Assembly: GCA_003070825.1 (NCBI GenBank)
Contig: QBLP01000131.1
Location: 1-5,638, forward strand
Origin: Halanaerobium sp.
Lineage (GTDB): Bacteria > Bacillota > Halanaerobiia > Halanaerobiales > Halanaerobiaceae
DNA length: 5,638 nt
Direction: 5' to 3'
How positions within the stretch are numbered: the first letter of the stretch is position 1; the number at the start of each line of letters is the position of its first letter. A model generated the notes under the pieces. It made no database searches, was not told where the DNA came from, and was given only the letters and a program-made list of their open reading frames with translations. The position numbers were made by a program, and so were the translations under genes. Shown piece after piece: positions 1 through 5,638 of this stretch.

Positions 1-602
1 GAGAAATGCTTTCAGTCTGGGATGAACAGCTGGCTGCAGTTGGATCTAAAATCATTTTAAAAAGAATTGAAGTTATTGATAAATTAAAAATTCTGGCTCG
101 ACTTTCCCAGCGGAAGATAACTGAGGGAAAAGAAAATTTAGAACTGGAATATGATATTTCTTTAAATAATTTTTCTAAAAAACTGGGAGAAGCAGAATTA
201 AGAGAACTTTTTATAGACAGCCTGATTGCAAAACGTGATCAGGAAATATCTCGAGGTTATACAGTAATTGGACCTCATAGAGATGATTTAATATTAAAGG
301 TTAATGATATGGATCTTCGCAAATATGGATCTCAGGGACAGCAGAGAACTGCTGCTCTATCGTTAAAACTGGCAGAACTGGAATTTATGAAGTCAGAGAC
401 CGGAGAATATCCAGTTCTGCTTTTAGATGATGTTTTTTCGGAATTAGATGGTTTAAGAAGAAAAGCATTAATTAATATTATAGCTGATAAAATTCAGACT
501 ATAATTACAGCAACAGATGGAGAAAATTTATCCGGAATTAAAAATAACTCCTATAATGTTTATCAGGTTAAAAAGGGGAGAATAAAAAAGAGGGTGAATT
601 AG
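1..602 (+). CDS. recF: DNA replication and repair protein RecF, C-terminal part (5' end outside window)
   Basis: RecF is an SMC/ABC-type ATPase that binds DNA at gaps and stalled forks and, with RecO and RecR, helps load RecA. The reading frame is open to the left edge, so the gene begins upstream; the methionine at position 6 is internal, because the family's N-terminal Walker A domain is missing. About 199 residues are visible, against a usual total of about 360-370. Counting from that methionine, the fragment has the motif IGPHRDDL (88-95), the ABC signature helix GSQGQQRTAALSLK (108-121), and a Walker B/D-loop segment PVLLLDDVFSELD (136-148) with the acidic pair DD at 141-142. These are diagnostic of RecF rather than of RecN or SMC. 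The C-terminus is lysine/arginine rich. The stop is TAG at 600-602, and remB follows after 4 nt, with its ribosome binding site inside the recF end. Nothing suggests that the gene is broken. Confidence 0.96.
   Translation, partial: EMLSVWDEQLAAVGSKIILKRIEVIDKLKILARLSQRKITEGKENLELEYDISLNNFSKKLGEAELRELFIDSLIAKRDQEISRGYTVIGPHRDDLILKVNDMDLRKYGSQGQQRTAALSLKLAELEFMKSETGEYPVLLLDDVFSELDGLRRKALINIIADKIQTIITATDGENLSGIKNNSYNVYQVKKGRIKKRVN
589..597 (+). promoter_or_regulatory. Ribosome binding site of remB
   Basis: The sequence AGAGGGTGA lies 9 nt before the ATG at 607 and resembles the consensus AGGAGGTGA. It is embedded in the last codons of recF, so remB is probably translated from the same message directly behind recF. 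Confidence 0.7.
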
Positions 603-606
603 ACAT

Positions 607-867
607 ATGTTTTTACATCTTGGTGATGGTTATATGATTCCATCAAAAGAAGTAGTATTAATTGGTGATTTAGAGAGTACGACTTCATCTGAGATAACTG
701 AGGAATTTTTGGAGATTTCTGATGAAGAAGGATTTATTGTTGATTATTCCGGGGGAGATCCCCGTTCTTTTGTGTTAACAGGAGAGACAATTTATCTTTC
801 AATGATCTCATCTAAGACACTTGGAGATAGAGTTGATAAGTTTACAGAAGAAAATGGGGGATATTGA
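607..867 (+). CDS. remB: RemB/YaaB-like DUF370 protein (extracellular matrix regulator family)
   Basis: This 86-residue protein matches the small DUF370 family (RemA/RemB) by its N-terminus MFLHLGDGYMIP, a central DPRSFVLT strand (51-58) and the C-terminal pattern TIYLSMISSKTL (61-72). Its position between recF and gyrB is that of yaaB/remB in Bacillus. In B. subtilis RemA is a ring-forming DNA-binding activator of biofilm matrix genes, and RemB affects the same process; the function here is inferred from family and context. The ATG at 607 is preferred over the in-frame ATG at 634 because residues 1-9 fit the family and a good ribosome binding site precedes 607. The stop TGA overlaps the gyrB start by 1 nt. 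The protein is unusually acidic: 18 Asp/Glu against 5 Lys/Arg, with R53 the only Lys/Arg in the region that is basic in RemA. It has no signal peptide or membrane segment. Confidence 0.85.
   Translation: MFLHLGDGYMIPSKEVVLIGDLESTTSSEITEEFLEISDEEGFIVDYSGGDPRSFVLTGETIYLSMISSKTLGDRVDKFTEENGGY
855..860 (+). promoter_or_regulatory. Ribosome binding site of gyrB, deciding its start
   Basis: The run TGGGGG at 855-860 sits 6 nt before the ATG at 867. A competing in-frame TTG at 864 would leave only 3 nt of spacing, so the ATG is the better start. The site lies inside the last codons of remB, which favours translational coupling through the TGATG overlap at 865-869. Confidence 0.65.
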
Positions 868-2789
868 TGGATATTAAGGACAGAAGTAATTATGAAGCAG
901 AACATATACAGGTGCTTGAAGGACTGGAAGCAGTACGAAAAAGGCCGGGAATGTATATTGGCTCTACAAGTATAGAAGGACTGCATCATTTAGTTTATGA
1001 GGTAGTTGATAATAGTATTGATGAAGCTATGGCCGGCTATTGTACAGAAATCTCAGTTGAAATCAAGCCCGGAAATGTAATTAAAGTTCAAGATGACGGC
1101 CGGGGAATTCCAGTTGAAATCCACCCTAAAGTTGATAAACCAGCAGTTGAGGTAGTTATGACAACTCTCCATGCTGGTGGTAAATTTGGTGGAGAAGGAT
1201 ATAAGGTTTCTGGTGGTCTCCATGGAGTTGGGGTTTCTGTTGTAAATGCACTAACTGAGTGGATGGAAGTTGAGATTGCCTGGAAAGACGGTAAGGTTTA
1301 TAAGCAGAAATACGAAAGAGGTATTCCTCAGCATGAGCTGCAGGTGGTAGGAAGCTGTGATAGTGAGTGTACAGGAACTACAATTGAATTTAAACCGGAT
1401 CCCTTAATTTTTGAAGAAACAGATTTTGAATTTAGAGTTTTAGCCCAAAGATTAAAAGAGCTGGCTTTTTTAAATAAAGGAACAACAATTAAAATTAGAG
1501 ATACCCGTCAGGAAGAGGTTGAAGAAGAGGAATTCCACTTTGATGGTGGCCTGGTTTCCTTTGTTGAATATTTATCACAGAGTAAAAAACCAATTCTTTC
1601 TGAACCAATTTACATAGAAGATGAAGGTGAAGAGGGTTCAATTGAAGTTGCAATTATGTACCATCAGGGATATAATACTTCACTTTATACCTTTGCCAAT
1701 AATATTAACACCAAAGAGGGTGGAACTCATTTAAGCGGTTTTAAATCAGCTACTACCCGTACTTTTAATGATTATGCCCGCAGTAAAAATATTTTAAAAG
1801 ATGGGGATGATAACCTCAAAGGTGAAGATATTAGAGAAGGTATGATTGCCATTATTAGTGTTAAATTATCTGAACCCCAGTTTGAAGGCCAGACTAAAAC
1901 CAAGCTCGGCAACAGTGAGATGCGGGGTTTTGTTGATTCTGCCGTTTCTTCATTTTTGAAAACATATTTAGAAGAAAATCCCAAGGTAGGTAAGGCGATT
2001 ATTGAGAAGGCAATGAGTGCAGCTCAGGCAAGAAAAGCTGCCCGGAAAGCCAGAGATTTAACCAGAAGAAAAAGTGCCCTAACATCTACAGCTCTACCGG
2101 GAAAACTGGCAGACTGTTCAAAAAGGAAGGCAGATGACACAGAAGTATATATCGTTGAGGGTGACTCTGCCGGTGGTTCTGCTAAACAGGGCCGGGACAG
2201 AGAATTTCAGGCTATTCTGCCGCTTAAAGGTAAAATTTTAAATGTGGAAAAATCACGTTTAAATAAGATTTTAAATAATGACGAAATTAGAGCTTTGATC
2301 ACTGCTATTGGTACTGGAGTGGGAGAAGAATTTGATATAAATAATATTCGTTATGATCGAATTATTATTATGACTGATGCAGATGTCGATGGAGCACATA
2401 TTAGAACTTTGCTCTTAACTTTCTTTTATCGATATATGCGCCCTTTACTAGAAAATGGAAATATTTATATTGCACAACCACCTTTATATAAGGTCAAAAA
2501 GGGTAGAAGAGAAGAATATGTTTACAATGATAAAGCACTTAAGGAGCTGCTTGAGGAAATAGGAAAAGACAGAGTTTCCATGCAGAGATATAAGGGTCTG
2601 GGTGAGATGAATCCTTCTCAGCTCTGGGATACTACTATGGATCCAGATAATAGAATTTTACTCCAGGTAGATATAGAAGATGCAATCATGGCTGATGAGA
2701 CCTTCTCTATTTTAATGGGGGACAAGGTTGCTCCAAGACGTGAATTTATTCAAAAACATGCCCGAGAAGTTAAAAATCTTGATGTATAA
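867..2789 (+). CDS. gyrB: DNA gyrase subunit B
   Basis: GyrB is the ATPase subunit of gyrase and also supplies the metal-binding TOPRIM part of the cleavage centre. It is 640 residues long from the ATG at 867, the normal length for Gram-positive GyrB (B. subtilis about 638), without the long E. coli insertion. The N-terminal GHKL ATPase has E45 (general base) and N49 in EVVDNSIDEA, D76 and G78 in DDGRG, K106 and K113, and the GGLHGVGVSVVN loop (116-127). The transducer domain carries the QTK loop at 342-344. The TOPRIM domain has EGDSAGG (431-437, E431), PLKGK (452-456) and the DADVDG acidic cluster (D504, D506, D508). QRYKGLGEMN (573-582) marks the C-terminal part typical of GyrB/ParE. GyrB rather than ParE is chosen because gyrA, with a true gyrase box, follows directly. 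One oddity is AWKDGK at 138-143, where relatives have an arginine and one residue fewer. The gene overlaps remB by 1 nt and ends 32 nt before gyrA. Confidence 0.98.
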   Translation: MDIKDRSNYEAEHIQVLEGLEAVRKRPGMYIGSTSIEGLHHLVYEVVDNSIDEAMAGYCTEISVEIKPGNVIKVQDDGRGIPVEIHPKVDKPAVEVVMTTLHAGGKFGGEGYKVSGGLHGVGVSVVNALTEWMEVEIAWKDGKVYKQKYERGIPQHELQVVGSCDSECTGTTIEFKPDPLIFEETDFEFRVLAQRLKELAFLNKGTTIKIRDTRQEEVEEEEFHFDGGLVSFVEYLSQSKKPILSEPIYIEDEGEEGSIEVAIMYHQGYNTSLYTFANNINTKEGGTHLSGFKSATTRTFNDYARSKNILKDGDDNLKGEDIREGMIAIISVKLSEPQFEGQTKTKLGNSEMRGFVDSAVSSFLKTYLEENPKVGKAIIEKAMSAAQARKAARKARDLTRRKSALTSTALPGKLADCSKRKADDTEVYIVEGDSAGGSAKQGRDREFQAILPLKGKILNVEKSRLNKILNNDEIRALITAIGTGVGEEFDINNIRYDRIIIMTDADVDGAHIRTLLLTFFYRYMRPLLENGNIYIAQPPLYKVKKGRREEYVYNDKALKELLEEIGKDRVSMQRYKGLGEMNPSQLWDTTMDPDNRILLQVDIEDAIMADETFSILMGDKVAPRREFIQKHAREVKNLDV

Positions 2790-2803
2790 ATTTATTATAA
2801 GAT

Positions 2804-2815
2804 AAAGGTTGGTGA
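2804..2815 (+). promoter_or_regulatory. Ribosome binding site supporting the TTG start of gyrA
   Basis: The sequence AAAGGTTGGTGA contains two purine cores, AAAGG (2804-2808) and GGTGA (2811-2815). The second lies 6 nt before the TTG at 2822. An in-frame TGA at 2813-2815 means TTG is the first usual initiation codon available in this frame. The next ATG, at 2870, has no comparable site and would remove the conserved N-terminus. Confidence 0.7.
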
Positions 2816-2821
2816 AATATT

Positions 2822-5428
2822 TTGGATCAAAAAGCAGCAAGAGTTAAAAAAATTGACATAGATAAAGAAATGAGAACTTCCTACCTTGATTACTCAATGA
2901 GTGTAATTGTAGGAAGAGCTCTACCGGATGTTAGAGATGGTTTAAAGCCGGTCCACAGAAGAATTTTATATGCCTTAAATGACCTGGGGATGACCCATAC
3001 CAAACCCCATAAAAAATCTGCTCGTATTGTTGGAGAAGTACTGGGTAAGTATCACCCACATGGTGATACAGCAGTTTATGATACGATGGTTAGGATGGCA
3101 CAGGATTTTTCCTACCGCTATATGCTAGTAGATGGTCATGGTAACTTTGGTTCGATTGACGGTGATAGTGCCGCAGCTATGCGTTATACAGAGGCCAGGA
3201 TGGCTCCTATTGCTTCTGAGATGATGACTGATATAAATAAAGAAACAGTTGATTTCATTCCAAACTTTGATGATTCCTTAGAAGAACCGGAAGTATTACC
3301 CGCTAGATTTCCTAATTTATTGGTTAATGGTACTTCAGGAATTGCAGTTGGAATGTCAACCAGTATTCCACCTCATAATTTAGGTGAAGTAATTGATGGA
3401 GTAATTAAATTGATCAACAATCCGGAGATTACAACCAAGGAATTGATGGGAACTATCAAGGGTCCTGATTTTCCTACAGGCGGTCAGATTATGGGCCGAG
3501 GCAGCATCTATAAGGCCTATAAAAATGGGCGCGGTAAATTAACTGTAAGAGCAAAAACCAGAGTTGAAGATTTATCTGTAAATAGAAAGCAGATCATTGT
3601 TGACGAACTGCCCTATCAGGTAAATAAGGCTCGTTTAATCAAAAGAATTGCTGAGCTGGTTAAGGATGAAAAACTTGATGCGATTTCTGATATCAGGGAT
3701 GAATCAGATCGTGATGGAATGAGAATAGTAATTGAATTAAAAAGAGAAGCTACTCCCAAAGTAGTTTTAAATCAGCTATATAAACACTCCAGACTTCAGG
3801 TTACCTTCAGTGTGATAATGATAGCTCTGGTAGATAAAGAGCCCAAGGTTTTATCCTTAAAACAAATTTTAGAACATTACTTAGAACATCAAAAAGAGGT
3901 TATCAGACGCCGAACTCAGTATGATCTGGATAAAGCCTTAGATAGAGCTCATATTCTAGAAGGTTACAGAATTGCCCTGGCTAATATTGATGAAATAGTG
4001 GAAATGATTAAAAATGCTGATGAAGTTGATACAGCCAGAATTAAATTAATGGAGAACTATGATCTTTCTGAGACTCAGGCCAATGCTATTTTAAGAATGA
4101 GACTGCAGAGCCTGACTGGATTAGAAAGAGATAAAATAGAAACAGAATATAAAGATTTACAGGAAAAAATAACATATTATAGATCTATTTTAGCAGATGA
4201 AGGAAAATTATTAGAAATTATTAAAGAAGAAATTTTAGCAATTAAAGATAAATATAATGATGAGCGCCGAACTGCAATTATGAATAGAGCTACAGATCTT
4301 GAATTAGAGGATCTAATCGAGGAAGAGCAGATTGTAGTAACTATGACCAATCAGGGATATATTAAGCGGATGCCGCTTGATTTATACCGCAGTCAGCGCC
4401 GGGGTGGTAAAGGAGTAATAGGAATCAGCACCAAAGAAGAGGATTTTGTGGAGAATATCTTTACAACTACCACTCACTATAAATTCTTATTCTTTACCAA
4501 CCAGGGGAGAGTTTACAGATTAAAGGGATATCAGATACCGGAAACAGGTCGTCAGGCCAGAGGTACTGCTATTGTTAACCTGCTTGAATTAGAGGCAGAA
4601 GAAAAGATTAATGCAGTTATCCCGGTTAAAGAGTTCCCGGAAGATGCCTATTTAATTATGGCCACCAAAAATGGTTTAATCAAAAAGACAGCTTTAGAAG
4701 AGTATGACACCAATTATACCGGACTAATTGCTGTTAATTTAAGAGAAAATGATGAACTAATTGGGGTCAGAATTATTGAAGAGGACGAAAATATCTTCCT
4801 GGTTACCCGCAATGCCAAGGCTATTCATTTTAATGAGGCTGATGTTCGCTCTGTAGGTAGAAATTCTTATGGAGTTAAAGGAATTAATTTAGCAGAAGAT
4901 GATCGGGTAATCGATATGGGAATAGATTCTGCAGGAGAAGAACTGCTGGTAATTACTGAAAATGGTTATGGTAAGCGGACTCCAATTTCTGACTATAGAA
5001 TTCAAAATAGAGCCGGTAAAGGTATAATTACCGCCAATATTACTGAGAAGAATGGTAAGCTTGCTGCAGCCAGAATTGTTGACGACAGCCTGGAAATGAT
5101 GGTTATAACTCAGGATGGTATTATTATTAGAGTTCCAGCAGCTGAAATATCAACTACTGGTAGAAATACAATGGGTGTTAAAATAATTAATGTTGGCGAA
5201 GATGATAAAGTTGTATCTTTAGCTAGAATTAATGATGATATTTTAGAAGATGAAGCTGAAGATAAGGAAGAAAAAGAAAAATTAAGCCCGGAAGAAATTG
5301 CAGAAGCTCGTTTTGACAGGATTGTTGAAAAAATAGACAGAGAAGCAGAGGAAGCTCAAGCTGCAGAAGAGGCTGAACTTGAAGCTGAGGAAGAAATTGA
5401 AACAGATAATACAGATACAGAAGAATAA
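2822..5428 (+). CDS. gyrA: DNA gyrase subunit A
   Basis: GyrA cuts and rejoins the gate DNA and wraps DNA to drive negative supercoiling, as A2B2 with GyrB. The TTG start gives 868 residues and numbering that coincides with E. coli: catalytic tyrosine Y122 in AAMRYTEARM, its partner R121, H78 and H80 in HPHGD, and the DNA-intercalating I174. The order is winged-helix breakage domain (about 30-150), tower (about 150-340), coiled coil and exit gate (about 340-490, with LTGLE at 431-435), then a six-bladed DNA-wrapping domain (about 503-800). Blade repeats begin near 510, 560, 616, 663, 713 and 764. The GyrA box QRRGGKG (525-531) separates it from ParC. At the quinolone region, position 83 is Thr and 87 is Asp. 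Residues 804-868 form a tail with 31 Asp/Glu and 7 Lys/Arg, making the protein about 45 residues longer than B. subtilis GyrA (about 821). An intrinsic terminator begins 18 nt after the stop. Confidence 0.98.
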   Translation: MDQKAARVKKIDIDKEMRTSYLDYSMSVIVGRALPDVRDGLKPVHRRILYALNDLGMTHTKPHKKSARIVGEVLGKYHPHGDTAVYDTMVRMAQDFSYRYMLVDGHGNFGSIDGDSAAAMRYTEARMAPIASEMMTDINKETVDFIPNFDDSLEEPEVLPARFPNLLVNGTSGIAVGMSTSIPPHNLGEVIDGVIKLINNPEITTKELMGTIKGPDFPTGGQIMGRGSIYKAYKNGRGKLTVRAKTRVEDLSVNRKQIIVDELPYQVNKARLIKRIAELVKDEKLDAISDIRDESDRDGMRIVIELKREATPKVVLNQLYKHSRLQVTFSVIMIALVDKEPKVLSLKQILEHYLEHQKEVIRRRTQYDLDKALDRAHILEGYRIALANIDEIVEMIKNADEVDTARIKLMENYDLSETQANAILRMRLQSLTGLERDKIETEYKDLQEKITYYRSILADEGKLLEIIKEEILAIKDKYNDERRTAIMNRATDLELEDLIEEEQIVVTMTNQGYIKRMPLDLYRSQRRGGKGVIGISTKEEDFVENIFTTTTHYKFLFFTNQGRVYRLKGYQIPETGRQARGTAIVNLLELEAEEKINAVIPVKEFPEDAYLIMATKNGLIKKTALEEYDTNYTGLIAVNLRENDELIGVRIIEEDENIFLVTRNAKAIHFNEADVRSVGRNSYGVKGINLAEDDRVIDMGIDSAGEELLVITENGYGKRTPISDYRIQNRAGKGIITANITEKNGKLAAARIVDDSLEMMVITQDGIIIRVPAAEISTTGRNTMGVKIINVGEDDKVVSLARINDDILEDEAEDKEEKEKLSPEEIAEARFDRIVEKIDREAEEAQAAEEAELEAEEEIETDNTDTEE

Positions 5429-5446
5429 TTACTAATATGATAAGTT

Positions 5447-5482
5447 AACTCCACAGAGATCAAAATTCTGTGGAGTTTTTTT
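5447..5482 (+). terminator. Intrinsic terminator of the recF-remB-gyrB-gyrA unit
   Basis: An 11-bp perfect stem pairs AACTCCACAGA (5447-5457) with TCTGTGGAGTT (5467-5477). The loop is 9 nt, or 7 nt if a G-U pair closes at 5458/5466. A run of seven T (5476-5482) begins in the stem's last two bases, leaving five T after the hairpin. No matching A-run lies upstream, so it should work mainly for + strand transcription. It starts 18 nt after the gyrA stop codon. Confidence 0.93.
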
Positions 5483-5541
5483 CAAATGTAATCAATTTTA
5501 CTTTATATAACTATGAATTAACATAAAATGAATACAGATAA

Positions 5542-5594
5542 GTAAAGTTGAGTAAATAACTCATATTAATTTTAATAATTGTTAACTACTTTAC
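5542..5594. repeat. Short inverted repeat in the gyrA downstream intergenic region
   Basis: GTAAAGT (5542-5548) and ACTTTAC (5588-5594) are perfect 7-bp inverted arms 39 nt apart. A smaller pair, TGAGT/ACTCA (5549-5553 and 5559-5563, 5-nt loop), lies inside. The right outer arm overlaps the candidate -35 element. The arms are short and AT-rich, so this may be chance; an operator or an RNA structure is only a possibility. Confidence 0.25.
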
Positions 5595-5621
5595 ATCATA
5601 ATAATTCTTATTCGATATAAT
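5590..5621 (+). promoter_or_regulatory. Possible sigma-A type promoter for a gene beyond the right edge
   Basis: A perfect -10 hexamer TATAAT lies at 5616-5621. The best -35 candidate is TTTACA at 5590-5595, one mismatch from TTGACA, but the 20-nt spacer is longer than the preferred 16-18 nt. There is no TG extended -10. The start of transcription would fall near 5628-5630, only about 10 nt before the window ends. The region is very AT-rich, so a chance TATAAT is possible. The position after a strong terminator fits a new transcription unit. Confidence 0.45.
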
Positions 5622-5638
5622 GTACTCAATAAGAAAAT

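Noticed and set aside
792..989. 65-codon open frame on the - strand across the remB/gyrB junction
   Set aside because: It lies antisense to two well-supported genes and its translation resembles no family I recognise. It is best explained as a shadow of their coding frames.
1772..1984. 70-codon open frame on the - strand inside gyrB
   Set aside because: It is fully antisense to the conserved GyrB core around the QTK loop, with no independent sign of coding.
2786..2795. Ten-base palindrome ATAAATTTAT over the gyrB stop codon
   Set aside because: It is made only of A and T, would form no stable hairpin, and is easily expected by chance in this composition.
2779..2801. Possible gyrA promoter, TTGATG with TATAAG, in the gyrB-gyrA gap
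   Set aside because: The spacing between the two hexamers is only 11 nt and both are imperfect. The 32-nt gap fits co-transcription better.
5469..5477. TGTGGA near gyrA's end, resembling a reverse DnaA box (TGTGGATAA)
   Set aside because: It mismatches the last three consensus bases and is fully explained as the right arm of the terminator stem. No cluster of DnaA boxes is present in the window.
5444..5587. Seven-base direct repeat GTTAACT at 5444-5450 and 5581-5587
   Set aside because: The motif is short and built around the palindrome GTTAAC. One copy overlaps the terminator stem, and there is no sign of an attachment site or mobile element between the copies.

Overview
The window is a conserved chromosomal housekeeping locus: the 3' part of recF, a small remB-like gene, gyrB, gyrA, an intrinsic terminator, and about 155 bases of AT-rich intergenic DNA. 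All genes are on the + strand. The order recF-remB(yaaB)-gyrB-gyrA is the classical origin-proximal arrangement of Bacillota (Firmicutes). The DNA is strongly AT-rich, uses AGA arginine codons heavily and has purine-rich Shine-Dalgarno sites. GyrB lacks the long TOPRIM-associated insertion of E. coli GyrB. Together these suggest a low-GC Bacillota, probably of clostridial type. A halophilic lineage such as Halanaerobiales is possible from the general look of the proteins and the acidic extras, but that placement is inference.

Layout: 1-602 is the C-terminal part of RecF, cut by the window start. 607-867 is an 86-residue RemB/YaaB-type DUF370 protein. 867-2789 is GyrB (640 residues from the preferred ATG). 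2822-5428 is GyrA (868 residues, TTG start). 5447-5482 is a strong hairpin plus T-tract that ends the transcription unit. 5483-5638 has no gene; it holds a perfect TATAAT box near the window end, which probably serves a gene or RNA starting beyond the window, and some short inverted repeats.

The first four genes look like one operon: gaps are 4 nt (recF-remB), a 1-nt overlap (remB-gyrB, TGATG) and 32 nt (gyrB-gyrA), with no convincing internal promoter or terminator. GyrA and GyrB form the A2B2 gyrase that introduces negative supercoils using ATP. RecF works in recombinational repair at gaps and stalled forks. RemB belongs to a family linked in Bacillus to control of biofilm matrix genes.

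I found no previously undescribed system. The points most worth a second look are the long acidic tail of GyrA, the unusually acidic RemB-like protein, the replacement of the usual aminocoumarin-contacting arginine in GyrB with a one-residue insertion beside it, and the promoter-like sequence at the right edge.
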